A stretch of 64,000 nucleotides of DNA from Microvirga ossetica (lineage in GTDB: Bacteria; Pseudomonadota; Alphaproteobacteria; Rhizobiales; Beijerinckiaceae). The notes beneath the pieces are model-generated. The model made no database searches. It saw only the letters and a list, made by a program, of their open reading frames with translations, and was not told the DNA's origin. Location: assembly GCF_002741015.1 (NCBI RefSeq), contig NZ_CP016618.1, forward strand, positions 648,300 to 712,299. Direction: 5' to 3'. The position numbers and the translations under genes were made by a program. This document shows, piece after piece, positions 52,330 to 62,158 of the stretch (the stretch's first letter is position 1; each line of letters begins with the position of its first letter).

Positions 52330-54828
52330 TCACAGGATTCCGGGTCGGGTTGAGGGAGGTCTCCACGAGGCAATCAGGTTGGGGATCAAGGTCTTCATGG
52401 TTGGGCGGCCGAATAAAAAGCCTTGGCCTAGAACACAGCCTTGGGCCCGAAGGTACGAGGCTTGCGTTTCAGTCTCGACCCCTTCGGCAACCGTGGTGAT
52501 GTTCAAGCTCTTTCCGAGGTTCAGAACCGCTTGCAGAATAGCAGTGTCGTCAGCGTTGTGAGCGAGATCATGGACGAAGGAGCGGTCGATCTTGATGACG
52601 TCGACCGGAAACTGCTTCAGATGCGAGAGCGAAGCATAGCCGGTGCCGAAATCGTCGAGCGCGATCTTCACCCCTTCTGCGCTCAGTGTGCGCAAAGCGC
52701 GTTCGACAAAGGGGCTGCTCCAGCCGAGAAAAACCGTCTCAGTCACTTCCAGTTCAAGGAAGTGCGGTGGAACGCCGGCAGCCTTGAGGCGATTGAGCAC
52801 CCGCTCCGCCAAGTCGCCGCCAAGGAATTCCGCGGTTGAAACGTTGATGCCGACGTGCCCAAAGTTGAGGCCAGTATCCAACCAGCGCCGCATATCGGCG
52901 AACACGACGTCATGCATCTGCTGTCCCAGAGCGATCCCGAGACTCGGATCCTCAAAGGCAGCCTGGATCGTTGAGGGCAGCTCAATCCCGGCCTGTGGAT
53001 TGCGCCAGCGCAGCAAGGCCTCGAAACCGGCCAACTTACCGCTGTCCAGAAACACCTTGGGCTGGTAGAACGGCTCTATGCGATGCTCGTCGACCGCCGC
53101 CCGCGCCAGGCTCAACATTGTGGTCCGGCGCTGCGCCTCAGCCCGCATCGCGGGTTCGAACATCATCACCTTGCCACGGCCGGTCGTCTTAGCTGCATAA
53201 AGCGCGATGTCCGCCTGCTTCAGCAGGGTTTCTGCGTCGTCGCCATGATCCGGCCAGAGGCTGGCACCCATGCTGGCGCCGCAGGCCATGACCCTTCCGC
53301 TGTGGGAGAATGGCTCCTGCAGGCGTCCGAGAACCGGCCCGATGTGCGACCACATCTCGCGCTCGCTCTCAAGGCCCGGCAAGATGATCGCGAACTCATC
53401 GCCGCCGTTACGTGCCACCGTATCGCTGCTGCGCACTGATTGTATCAGCTGGTCCGCTACTGTTTGCAACAGGGCGTCACCAGCGTCGTGTCCCAAGGTG
53501 TCGTTGACCTTTTTGAGATGATCAAGGTCAAGCAGCAGCAGCCCGACCTTTCTGCCGGCCGCAGCGGCGCGGCGCAACGCTTCCTCCAAACGATCTTGGA
53601 ACAGCCTGCGATTGGGGAGTCCGGTGAGCGGGTCGTGCTGCGCCGCCCAGCGGATCCGTTCCTCCGCCTGCCACTGGGCTGTCACGTCGCTGACGAAGCC
53701 CTCCAGGAGAATGGGTGCCCCCGAAGCGTCATAGACGCCTTTGCCCCGCTCGTTGACCCAACGCTCCTCGCCCTCCCGTGTGGTGATCCGATAAGTCAGG
53801 GAGAAGGGCAATTGCGCCTCGATACTGTGGGCAATCGCTGCCTCTAGAGATGCGAGATCGCCCGGGTGCACGAGATCGGCCCAAGTGAGCTTCTGCTCCA
53901 TGAAATCGGCGGCGGGATAGCCGGTGAGGGCTTCGGCACCGTCACTCACGTATGTCAGCAGCCAAGGAGCAGAAGGAACACAGGTGTAAACCGCACCCGG
54001 CAGGTTATCGATAAGAGCAGCAAGCTGCTGCTCGCTCGCGCGCAAGCGCGCCTCGGCTTCGAACCGCTCGGTGAGGTCCCGGGCAACGCCAATCACACCG
54101 ACGATATCGCCGTTCTGTCGCCAGGGGACCTTGATGGTTTGGAATGTGCGAAGCTCCCCATGGATCGGGACGACTTCCTCAACCGCAAGGCTCTGGCCCG
54201 ACGCCATGACCAGTCGGTCGATTTCAATAAAGCTCTCCGCAATGTCATGCGGAACAAGGTCATAATCCCGCTGCCCCTCCTGAACTCCGCAACCTTCGGC
54301 CGCATACCGGTTCATGAGGACGTAGCGCCCCTCCCGATCCTTGACAAAAATGAGGTCCTGCACGCTGTCGATGACGCTCTGAAGAAGATTGTGGCTGGCC
54401 CACGCTTTATCCTCTGCGAGTTTGCGGTCGTTGATGTCCTGAGCGATGGCAATCATGGAGACCACATGGGCGGCTTCGTCACGCACGAAGGACATGTTCA
54501 CGGCACACCAGATGAGCGAGCCGTCCGGGCGGACATAGCGCTTTTCGATCTGAAATGGCGTGCCGCTCGGGAGATGCTGCGCCAACAGTTGGGCATTCCC
54601 GGGAGCATCCTCGGGATGCGTGATATCCTCCATGGCTAAGTGATGGAGTTCGTCGCTGCTACGACCCACAAGCTCGCAAAAGCGGTCGTTGACCATCAGT
54701 ACTCGGCCGTTCAGGTCCCGGTGAATGATACCGACCATGGTTTGTCCGAACACCGTTGCAAGGTGGGTTTCGGAAGCTCGAACAGCGCTCGCGCTGATGG
54801 AAAAATCGTTCATAGCAGTAAGCACCAC
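52330..54828 (-). CDS. Cyclic-di-GMP signalling protein, PAS-PAS-PAS-GGDEF-EAL
   Basis: The 832-residue protein contains three PAS/PAC sensor domains: ~20-140 (VGIIHRDLNGRVLMVNDRFC), ~150-260 (LIFVKDREGRYVLMNRYAAE) and ~270-395 (YVSDGAEALTGYPAADFMEQ). The GGDEF diguanylate cyclase domain (~405-565) has the active-site loop RNGGDEFAI, and the EAL phosphodiesterase domain (~580-820) has GFEALLRWRNP and KIALDDFGTGYASLSHLKQF. Both catalytic signatures are intact, so it may make and degrade c-di-GMP. No signal peptide or membrane segments are present. Start at 54828 or 54813 is unresolved. Confidence 0.93.
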   Translation of the reverse strand: MVLTAMNDFSISASAVRASETHLATVFGQTMVGIIHRDLNGRVLMVNDRFCELVGRSSDELHHLAMEDITHPEDAPGNAQLLAQHLPSGTPFQIEKRYVRPDGSLIWCAVNMSFVRDEAAHVVSMIAIAQDINDRKLAEDKAWASHNLLQSVIDSVQDLIFVKDREGRYVLMNRYAAEGCGVQEGQRDYDLVPHDIAESFIEIDRLVMASGQSLAVEEVVPIHGELRTFQTIKVPWRQNGDIVGVIGVARDLTERFEAEARLRASEQQLAALIDNLPGAVYTCVPSAPWLLTYVSDGAEALTGYPAADFMEQKLTWADLVHPGDLASLEAAIAHSIEAQLPFSLTYRITTREGEERWVNERGKGVYDASGAPILLEGFVSDVTAQWQAEERIRWAAQHDPLTGLPNRRLFQDRLEEALRRAAAAGRKVGLLLLDLDHLKKVNDTLGHDAGDALLQTVADQLIQSVRSSDTVARNGGDEFAIILPGLESEREMWSHIGPVLGRLQEPFSHSGRVMACGASMGASLWPDHGDDAETLLKQADIALYAAKTTGRGKVMMFEPAMRAEAQRRTTMLSLARAAVDEHRIEPFYQPKVFLDSGKLAGFEALLRWRNPQAGIELPSTIQAAFEDPSLGIALGQQMHDVVFADMRRWLDTGLNFGHVGINVSTAEFLGGDLAERVLNRLKAAGVPPHFLELEVTETVFLGWSSPFVERALRTLSAEGVKIALDDFGTGYASLSHLKQFPVDVIKIDRSFVHDLAHNADDTAILQAVLNLGKSLNITTVAEGVETETQASYLRAQGCVLGQGFLFGRPTMKTLIPNLIASWRPPSTRPGIL

Positions 54829-55361
54829 GGCGAGATGGGCTGTAAGAACAGAGCCAATATTGAGAACAACCGGCTCTGCTCATCCAAGTCTCAAAGATTA
54901 TGGGACAGTTGAACTGTATGAACACGTGCCTTCTAAAGAGAATTTTCTGCAGCACGTCACGCTTGGTTCAGACGAACTTCGTTACTATTGATCATTTCAA
55001 GTCTCGATCTCAGGTGATCAGGAGGTGATCCGGCGCAGCACCGCCACGCAGGGGGGCCGGGGACCTCTCTCGTCCAACGTGCTGATCTTGTTTGTCTGCG
55101 GGGTATTGGTGAACGTCGGCCGATCGCCAGGCAGCGTCGGCTCTCCGGTGTCTCGGCTGGCCGCCCGTGGGCCCGGCGGAGGGCCTGTTCGATCTCCTGG
55201 CCGCAGGCGTGCTGTCGGTCGAACCAAGCAAAGCCTACCCGCTTCCCAAGCGGCTGCCTCGCACGCCGAACTCGAATCTTCGAGGCCCCCGGAGGACTTC
55301 GAGGGGCACATTGGTGTATCATCCAGCCTGTCGGCCCGGATGTCGGTCATGAGGTGATCCC
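54829..55361. other. Intergenic region, nothing recognised
   Basis: Open frames on both strands around 55,010-55,360 lack recognisable motifs and look like the by-product of high GC. Confidence 0.4.
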
Positions 55362-55510
55362 ATGAGGCGGCGCGATGTCCTTGTGTTGCTCGGCGGTACG
55401 ACTGCGGCATGGCCCGTCCTTGGCCATGCCCAGAAGGCCCAGCGTAGGCCCCGGATCGTCCACATCGGCATCCTCAACTATGCCGGATCCCGATATGCCC
55501 GCGTCGCCGC
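55362..55510 (+). pseudogene. ABC transporter substrate-binding protein, N-terminal fragment
   Basis: ATG at 55362 with GAGGTGA upstream opens MRRRDVLVLLGGTTAAWPVL then GHAQKAQRRPRIVHIGIL. This matches the Tat-signal start of a large family of uncharacterised ABC binding proteins (MRRREFxxLLGGAAAAWPLAARAQ). Homology ends near 55,510 (YAGSRYARVAAPSI). The rest is missing. Confidence 0.7.
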
Positions 55511-55700
55511 TCCTTCGATTACCTCGTCGGCTCGTCTGATCCAGCCATCAACCTACTCCGATTGGAGCCTGTGGGAAGGGAGCGGTTCCATACTGAGCGT
55601 TATGCGAATTAAGAGTGTAGACGCAATATAGAGATGACACCCCTCTGCAAAGTTCAAATGGCACTCTCCTGCTTTTCGGGGTTGCAGGAGGACGTGCCGT

Positions 55701-56803
55701 ATGACGGTGGTGTCGATGAGCGCCAAGGAGTTTTCCCGGCTGGATGTGCTGATGGATTTAGAAGCCCGTCGGGTGACCGTTCGGGACGCTTGCGGCCTGC
55801 TCCGTCTCAAACGCCGACAGGTCTTCCGGCTGTTGAAGGACTTCCGGCAGCATGGAGCTGTCTGCCTCGTGTCGAAGCGGCGCGGCCAGCCCGGCAACAA
55901 CCGGCTTCCCGCGTCAGTCCGCGACTTGGTCATGACGCTCATCAAGGAGCGCTACGCCGACTTTGGCCCGACCCTGGTGGCCGAGAAGTTGCTTGAGGTT
56001 CATGACTGCCGGGTGTCACGGGAGACCCTGCGCAAGTGGATGATCGAAGACGGTCTGTGGCTGGATCGCCGCCGGCGCCTTCCTTCGGTTCATCAGCCAC
56101 GCAATCGCCGCGAGCGCAGGGGCGAACTGATCCAGATCGACGGCTCCAAGCATTGGTGGTTCGAGAACCGTGGCCCACAATGCACGCTTCTGGCTTATAT
56201 CGATGATGCCACCAGCCAGCTGATGCATGCGGCTTTCGTGCCCTCGGAGTCCACCTTCGATTACCTGCGCGAGACGCATGAATACGTCACAGCCCATGGC
56301 CGTCCGATCGCCTTCTACTCGGACAAGCACGCCATCTTCCGGGTCAGCAACACAGAGGCTGAAAGCGGCGACGGCATGACCCAATTCGGGCGGGCCCTGC
56401 ATGAACTCAACATCGACATCCTCTGCGCCAACACACCGGCTGCCAAGGGCCGCGTCGAGCGCTCGTTCGGCACGCTGCAGGATCGCCTGGTCAAGGAGAT
56501 GCGGCTTGCCGGCATATCGACGATCGAGGCAGCAAACGCCTTCCTGCCGGGGTTCCTGGCCGATCATAACCGGCGTTTCGCCAAGGAGCCCATCAGCCCC
56601 TCGGATGCGCACCGTCCGGTGCCGCAGGACATGGACGGCCGTGGAGACGATCCGGCCGGCCTCTCGGGTCTTACCCGCAATCTGACGCTCCAGTACGACA
56701 AGGTGCTGTTCCTGCTCGAGCCCACTGAGCTGACGCGCCCTCTCGCCCGCCAGCGTGTGACGGTGATCGACTATCCGGACGGACGGCTGGCGATCCGGCA
56801 CCA
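55701..56803 (+). pseudogene. ISNCY-type transposase, 3'-truncated
   Basis: The ~367 codons form a DDE transposase with an N-terminal HTH (VTVRDACGLLRLKRRQVFRL) and a catalytic core ([60 protein letters not shown]). It ends in the C-terminal part ([14 protein letters not shown]), where a reversed IS256 fragment begins. The frame remains open for ~180 more codons through antisense IS256 DNA, so a chimeric protein could be made. The element's left end is probably near 55,630. Confidence 0.8.
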
Positions 56804-57296
56804 GATAGGTGGCATCGATCCACAGGTAGGGCCATTCGCCCTCGATCGGGCGCGAGAGGAAGGCGTTGACGCGCTCGTCGATCTCCTCGCACAGGCGCGA
56901 GACCTGGCTCTTCGAGATGCCGGACGCCCCCATGGCTTTGACGAGATCGTCCACGGCGCGGGTCGAGATGCCATGAACGTAGGCCTCTTGGATCACGGCC
57001 GTGAGCGCCTTCTCGGCGGTGCGCCGCGGCTCGAGAAAGACAGGAAAGTAGGAGCCCTTGCGCAGCTTGGGGATGGAAAGATCGATCCGGCCGGCGCGGG
57101 TGTCCCAGGCCCGCTCCCGGTATCCATTGCGGTGAGTGAGGCGCTCCGAGCTGCGTACGCCGGCGGGAGCTCCGGTCAGGGCCTCCACCTCGAGGCTCAT
57201 CAGGCGCTCGGCGGCAAAAGCGAGCATGTCACGGATGAGATCGGCATCGGCCCCCTTTTCGATCAGCTCGATCAGGGCCATTCTCTCGTCGGTCAT
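56803..57296 (-). pseudogene. IS256-family transposase, N-terminal fragment
   Basis: Starting at 57296, the frame reads [60 protein letters not shown] and [20 protein letters not shown]. It reaches the first catalytic Asp region ([11 protein letters not shown]) before the junction at ~56,803 with the oppositely oriented ISNCY gene. The remaining two catalytic residues are missing. Confidence 0.85.
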
Positions 57297-57439
57297 CGTC
57301 GTCTCCGGGGTCAGGGTCAGGTGTCGCTACCCGAACTCTAACCGAAGACTGACGATGACCATCCCACAGGCGGCTCGCTCTTACACCACGTCCTGGGACG
57401 CTACCTGTAACTGGTGTCGGGCGATCTGGATGGGTCACA

Positions 57440-57720
57440 ACGTCTGGTGATCTGTGGTGCCAAACTTCGCGCTGGCGAGGCTGCTGAGCCCCTTGGGGTC
57501 TCGCCAGACAAGCCGAACACAAATCATGGGCGCGATCGCGGGCGAGAAGCCAGCCGCGGTCCTTGAAGTGGCCTTTGACGAAATCGTCACCGACAGACGT
57601 GCTGGACTCGTAGGTGTCCGTCTTCTGGCACCGCGAGCATCGAGCGGTGAAGCGGTGCTTGGAGGGAGCGCCACCGGTCCGGGTGATCTGCGGCTCGAAC
57701 TGACGTGCGATGCCGGGCAT
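57440..57720 (-). CDS. Zinc-ribbon-like small protein, C-terminus possibly altered
   Basis: ATG at 57720 with AGGA upstream. The protein starts MPGIARQFEPQITRTGGAPS and has two CxxC pairs: FTARCSRCQKTDTYESSTS and RAHDLCSACLARPQGAQ, enclosing VKGHFKDRGWLLARD. The four cysteines fit a zinc ribbon of a small family I recall from Methylobacteriaceae. After REVWHHRS the frame runs into the outer end of the IS256 fragment, so the true C-terminus is unclear. Confidence 0.5.
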
Positions 57721-57964
57721 CTGGCAAATCCTGATCGTTGAAAATGAATTTCTGGCGGGGAGACGCAGCGTCATCGCTCCACACAGAAACAAACGTTAAG
57801 GGATGGGCACGAATTAACATCCCTTCCGCCAAATGCCAACCAAAGGCAGTCCAGCGGTTCGTTGGTGCTTTCTCGGGCGCGAAGAAGATCATGCCGCTTG
57901 CTAATGCTGCCAATGGGGAGAGGTGCTCGCTAGCAAAGACCTCTTGGCTTGATGATTTTTCCGT

Positions 57965-58636
57965 CTAAGGAGCGGCGAGTTTCCGCACGTCAATTCGACG
58001 TCCGACAGCCGGAACGCGTATCTCGAAATGATCAGCCTGCGTTACATCGAGAACATTCGTGGGCCGATGTGCAACGATGTTGGTTCCTCCACGGCGCCGC
58101 AAACTGTCGTAGATGATGCCAGCCTCACCTGCACGACGGATCGCTTCTCCCAATTGCTGCGAGGCGTCATAACGATCAGGCGCATAAACATCGGCGCGCT
58201 CGGCCTGTTGGCCGCGAATGTCCATGTAGACACCATGCAGTCGCGCTGAATAGCTTCGGTAGACCCGTGTTAGTTGTGGAACGCTTCGTGCCACTGCCTC
58301 GCGTCGGAGGTGATGTCCGACCTCGGCTACCGCCGTTTCGATTTCGCTGGCAGCATACCAAGCCCCGAGGTCGGGCGAGTTGAACCGCATGCCTGTGGGA
58401 CTGACGTGCAGGAAGGCCGCCATCACGATGCTGGCGTTCGGCCGGCCATAAACCCATTCCTGTTGAGGAAGGCGAGCAATGCGGCTGGCCACGAGCCGGT
58501 CATTGGTCCACCCGACCAACTCCATCACCGCCGACAGATCGGCAGGCGTTGCCACCGTGTCGAACAGGCCAATGGGCGGAAACTGGGACGGGATCAGACG
58601 GTAGGTCGGGTAAGGTGCTTCAGCGACGTTGGTCAC
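57965..58636 (-). CDS. RES-domain toxin of a Xre-RES toxin-antitoxin pair
   Basis: The 223-residue protein has the RES fold: TYRLIPSQFPPIGLFDTVA at the start, PTGMRFNSPDLGAWYAASEI with the conserved Arg and Glu, and TAVAEVGHHLRREAVA. Its C-terminus contains GIIYDSLRRRGGTNIVAHRP. RES toxins degrade NAD+ and stop growth. The ATG overlaps the antitoxin stop by four bases, the standard order antitoxin-toxin. Length is typical. The pair lies beside the recombinase trio. Confidence 0.9.
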   Translation of the reverse strand: MTNVAEAPYPTYRLIPSQFPPIGLFDTVATPADLSAVMELVGWTNDRLVASRIARLPQQEWVYGRPNASIVMAAFLHVSPTGMRFNSPDLGAWYAASEIETAVAEVGHHLRREAVARSVPQLTRVYRSYSARLHGVYMDIRGQQAERADVYAPDRYDASQQLGEAIRRAGEAGIIYDSLRRRGGTNIVAHRPTNVLDVTQADHFEIRVPAVGRRIDVRKLAAP

Positions 58637-59160
58637 GAGAAGTGGATATCCGTATCTTCATAAGGGATAAAGTTTCGGTCGACCTCGTTGGGCTCCATGT
58701 AGAGGCCACCACGGGCCGCATCGAGGAAGCGCCGTACGATCATGAGACTGTCCTGGGTGCCATCAGTCACGAGTTCAATCGGCGGATGACCTCCGAACAC
58801 CGTGGCCTGGTGAGGCCCGCGAAGCCATGACAAGCCTTCCTGTTCCGTCTCGAAAAGGACTCGCAGCGCCTGATAGATCCCGAGGACTGCCGAGATCCGG
58901 GTCAGAACATCGGCGTCTAGGGTGAACTCGACATGTTCACGAGCCTGTTTGGCCCACTTGTGATAGGTGGAACGCGGCGGGTACCCAAGGATCCGGAGGC
59001 GCTCCTGCTCGGTTAAAGCCCATAGGTCGGCAATGGCCAGGAAAGTGCGCATGCCGGGAGCGCTCAGGCGCCTCCGATTGGCGGGCTCAAAGCGCGATTG
59101 CTCCAGGTGAGGGAGATCCTGTGATGCCGCTTCCGTTTGGTTCTTGAGAGGCCGTGCCAT
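58633..59160 (-). CDS. MbcA/ParS/Xre-type antitoxin
   Basis: The 175-residue protein has an N-terminal Xre-like HTH (MRTFLAIADLWALTEQERLR, ILGYPPRSTYHKWAKQAREH). The C-terminal MbcA/ParS toxin-binding domain follows: VLGIYQALRVLFETEQEGLS, WLRGPHQATVFGGHPPIELV and DSLMIVRRFLDAARGGLYME. It neutralises the RES toxin encoded immediately downstream and probably represses the operon. A short inverted repeat lies 15 bases upstream of its start. Confidence 0.9.
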   Translation of the reverse strand: MARPLKNQTEAASQDLPHLEQSRFEPANRRRLSAPGMRTFLAIADLWALTEQERLRILGYPPRSTYHKWAKQAREHVEFTLDADVLTRISAVLGIYQALRVLFETEQEGLSWLRGPHQATVFGGHPPIELVTDGTQDSLMIVRRFLDAARGGLYMEPNEVDRNFIPYEDTDIHFS

Positions 59161-59174
59161 GGCGTCACCATTGT

Positions 59175-59188
59175 GTCTAGATGTAGAC
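59175..59188. promoter_or_regulatory. Inverted repeat upstream of the antitoxin, possible operator
   Basis: GTCTA-GATG-TAGAC, five-base arms, 15 bases upstream of the antitoxin ATG and within an A/T-rich stretch that likely carries the promoter (59,175-59,290). Autorepression at such repeats is usual for Xre-RES systems. The match here is short. Confidence 0.4.
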
Positions 59189-59490
59189 TATATCTCTATC
59201 AAGACAGAATGCAATCTCGGCCCGGAAGTTCAATGTTGTCAACGCAATATAACTTGATAACATTTCGCATTTACCTGGAGGTGTTCTGTAAATCCTTAGG
59301 CAGGCCAGGCGATTAGACCTGATTGACATGTCATCCATGGGCATTTGCGATCGAGGTGCCACCGCCATGCTCGCTGTCAAGAACAGGCCTGCGGCCTGCC
59401 GCCTCCGGCGGGGCCCTGCGGGCCTTCTTGACCGCTCCGCGTGCCGGCGGCTTGGGGTGTCCAAGCCCTGACGGCTTTGCCCGTCATGGC
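59189..59490. other. Region between antitoxin and tnpC-like gene
   Basis: No gene. The left half is A/T-rich (promoter side of the TA operon). The right half is GC-rich with possible small stems and may contain the end of the recombinase transposon, which cannot be located by eye. Confidence 0.4.
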
Positions 59491-59961
59491 TCATGACGAC
59501 CCATAACGTGTCAACCGGCTGCGCACCTCAAGAAGCTCGGTCACGGCGCGCTGATGGCGGCTACGCCATTCCTCTGCTTCGCCGAGCGCGCGCTCATAGC
59601 GGCGATCCAGCTCCATTTTCTGCTGGCGGACCTCGGCCAGCTCCGACTCCAGCCGCTTGACCTTGTTGCGCAGCGCCACCTCGATCGTTGCGGCACGGCC
59701 CGCCGAGCGAACCCGGACCTCCTCGCCATCGACCGTCACAACCTGCTGAAGCGCTGTCGTGCGAAGTTGCTGGATCACCTCCTTGAACTGGCGGTAAAGG
59801 TACTCGCGGCTGACGTTGGCGCGCTCGGCCACGGTCTTGAACGAGATGACCTCACCGTTCCGGCGCATGGTGCCCAAGATCTCTTCGACCGCACGCCGCT
59901 TGGTCACACTCCGCTGCCGCGCCGCTGCCAGCAGCCCGCTGGTATTTTCGAGCCTGTCCAC
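59491..59961 (-). CDS. tnpC: TnpC-like accessory protein (DUF6262) of a Tn554/GInt-type transposon
   Basis: The 156-residue protein starts at a GTG (59961) with GGAGGGG upstream. It begins VDRLENTSGLLAAARQRSVT, continues with an HTH-like part (FKTVAERANVSREYLYRQFK), and ends in a long coiled coil (RNKVKRLESELAEVRQQKME, RRYERALGEAEEWRSRHQRA). This is the architecture of Tn554 TnpC and GIntC proteins. The start lies inside the 3' end of tnpB, which overlaps by 110 bases. It is the third gene of a leftward operon. Confidence 0.78.
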   Translation of the reverse strand: MDRLENTSGLLAAARQRSVTKRRAVEEILGTMRRNGEVISFKTVAERANVSREYLYRQFKEVIQQLRTTALQQVVTVDGEEVRVRSAGRAATIEVALRNKVKRLESELAEVRQQKMELDRRYERALGEAEEWRSRHQRAVTELLEVRSRLTRYGSS

Positions 59962-62158
59962 TGAACGTCCCCTCCGCCTTGATCGTCTTGATGATGGTCT
60001 TGACGTTCGCAAGCCCCTGCTGGGTTCGCTCCATCCGCTTGCGACCGATGTCAGCCATGCGCCGATGGCCGTCGTGCTCGAAGCCTTCCACCTCACCTTT
60101 GAAGCGGGTGAGGCTGGCAGCCATGGTGCGCATTTCCTTCTCGAAGAACGGCAACTGCCCGATATCGGCCCGGAAGTACGTGCACGTGAAGCAGGCTCCG
60201 TTGTGTTCGCACCATTCACCGATCTGGCCCGGAAGCGAGCAGAGGCCGCCGGGGACGTCAACCGCCAGAGTGGCACCCTTGCGCAGCGCCAGTTCGGCGA
60301 CCTTGTCGTCGACCTCGCCCTTGATGGAGATGAACTTGCCACCACCCTTCTCGAGGACAGCTTTCTTCTTCAGCTTCAGACGCTGATTGACGTAGATCAG
60401 GCTCATGTCGGCCGAGGCATGGCCGAGTTCCATCTGGATCATCATGATGTCATAGCCGGCCAATGCCAGTTCGGTGCCGTAAAAATGGCGCAGGTCATGC
60501 CAGCCGAACTTGTAGATGCCGCCGTCCTTGTCACGAATGCCTTGGCGGATGATCCACTTCGCGATCACGTCCCGGGTGTGCCCTGGACTGAGATGGACTT
60601 CGGCATCGCCGAGCCTGTGCGGGAACAGGTATTGTGTCTCGCGCCGCCATGCTGTCCGGACGTCGTCCTGCTGCTCCTGGATGGCCTGGATGACCAGAGC
60701 ATGGGCAGCATCGTTCTTGTGCAGCGGCTTGGTGTTCCAGCGCTTGACCTTGGACTGGTAGAAGGTCAGCAGCATGAAGTCGGCATCGTCCGGATCCGGT
60801 GCCAGGCAACCGAACGCAAGGGCGTGCAGGTCGATGGACCGCATGCCCGTATAGCGGGCGATGATCAGAAGACGTTTACAGACAACCGGCAGGGAGTCGA
60901 ACCTCAGGAAGATCTGCTCAATGACCTCCTCGGGCACCATCGCGTCTTCGAGATTGCGCGCATATTCATGCGTCCGGGGATGATAGCTACGAACCCTGCG
61001 AACGTTCCTCTTATCGAAGACAAGGCGGCGCCAGCGGTATTCCGGGAGGTAGGCGGAGGCCCATTGGACCATGTTGAGCGGGTCCGTATACCAGTTCTGC
61101 CCGGTAAAGCCCTTGTCGTTGCCCCATGACAGGAACGTATGCTCGATGAACTCCTGTGTGATGTGTTCGGGGCGAGGCGAGGAATGAAGACTGTACAGGC
61201 ATGCCTCGATCTGTCCCAGGGAGGCAATGTAGGATGGCAGAGTGCGCGGCGAGAGTTCCTTGTGCTCGATTTTGTTGAGAACGTAGCGCCGCGCTACGGT
61301 GCGCAGCCACGGAAGTTGAATGCGGAAGAAGCTGAGATAGGGTGCTTTGGACCGCGTCACCGGAACTTCATCGGCGGGATAAACATCCTCCAGGAGAACC
61401 AGGTCCCTGGCCTCCACCGGCTTGGCTTTCTCGCGCAAGAGGATGAGGGTGAACACCAAGAGGTTGGCCACGGCACTGGCCACGGGCCCATAGGCTGTCT
61501 CGTGGATCGTGGCGTCCCGACGCCATTTGAGCTTCGTGGGGCGAACCGAGTATTCCCTCCCTGCCAGCCAATTCTCAAACAGGCTCCGAAGGGGCGTGCT
61601 GCCGCAGCCTAAACCGCTCTCGATAGGGCGACCGAAGTCGATCAGGTGGCGGACCGCAGGTGCTTGAGTGGATGCAAGGTCAGCACAGAAGGGAATCAAC
61701 TGAATCGCTCGCGTGTACCAGCGGTAGTGCCGGCTCTGTGGCCGTGACAGGCGCCAGGCAAAAAATGCCTTGAGCTCCGTCTTGTAGAACTCCGGCACAG
61801 CGGCGAAGTCGAAGCCAATCCCACCCAGCAACTCATCGGACAGCGTTTGTCCGCGCTGCCGGATGATGGATGCCGGGCGGCCCTTTCTGCTGCGTTCTCC
61901 ATGGGTGTTTCTCTCAACACAGCCACTACTGGGCCCAATCTCCTGGGCGTCGCGGAGGATTTGAGCGTGCCGCGCCCCGCCATAACTGTCCGGCGCGTAT
62001 AACGCGGATCCGGCGTCGATCCCGAAGCATTCCCGAAGCGTATGGAAGCCCCACAGGTCTCGTTCGAGCAGGGCAGGGTGCAGGGCGGCCAGAAAGGCTC
62101 GCAGGCTCCCAAGATACGCGACGTCCGGATCGTAGCTTCGGGCGAGCTTCAGAGCCAT
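59852..62158 (-). CDS. tnpB: Tyrosine recombinase TnpB-like (Tn554/GIntB type)
   Basis: The 768-residue recombinase has a long N-terminal part and a catalytic domain. Box I is in YTGMRSIDLHALAFGCL (Arg). Box II is WHDLRHFYGTELALAGYDIM (HxxR), and LGHASADMSLIYVNQRL holds the histidine and the tyrosine nucleophile. A C-terminal cysteine cluster follows (LCSLPGQIGEWCEHNGACFT, CTYF), typical of TnpB/GIntB. The ATG overlaps the tnpA-like stop by ten bases. The last ~40 residues overlap the tnpC-like gene. All catalytic residues are present. Confidence 0.88.
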   Translation of the reverse strand: MALKLARSYDPDVAYLGSLRAFLAALHPALLERDLWGFHTLRECFGIDAGSALYAPDSYGGARHAQILRDAQEIGPSSGCVERNTHGERSRKGRPASIIRQRGQTLSDELLGGIGFDFAAVPEFYKTELKAFFAWRLSRPQSRHYRWYTRAIQLIPFCADLASTQAPAVRHLIDFGRPIESGLGCGSTPLRSLFENWLAGREYSVRPTKLKWRRDATIHETAYGPVASAVANLLVFTLILLREKAKPVEARDLVLLEDVYPADEVPVTRSKAPYLSFFRIQLPWLRTVARRYVLNKIEHKELSPRTLPSYIASLGQIEACLYSLHSSPRPEHITQEFIEHTFLSWGNDKGFTGQNWYTDPLNMVQWASAYLPEYRWRRLVFDKRNVRRVRSYHPRTHEYARNLEDAMVPEEVIEQIFLRFDSLPVVCKRLLIIARYTGMRSIDLHALAFGCLAPDPDDADFMLLTFYQSKVKRWNTKPLHKNDAAHALVIQAIQEQQDDVRTAWRRETQYLFPHRLGDAEVHLSPGHTRDVIAKWIIRQGIRDKDGGIYKFGWHDLRHFYGTELALAGYDIMMIQMELGHASADMSLIYVNQRLKLKKKAVLEKGGGKFISIKGEVDDKVAELALRKGATLAVDVPGGLCSLPGQIGEWCEHNGACFTCTYFRADIGQLPFFEKEMRTMAASLTRFKGEVEGFEHDGHRRMADIGRKRMERTQQGLANVKTIIKTIKAEGTFSGQARKYQRAAGSGAAAECDQAACGRRDLGHHAPER

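Noticed and set aside
56016..56802. Continuation of the IS256 frame on the minus strand as a real transposase C-terminus
   Set aside because: After ~56,803 the peptide is only the antisense of the ISNCY gene and lacks the remaining IS256 catalytic residues.
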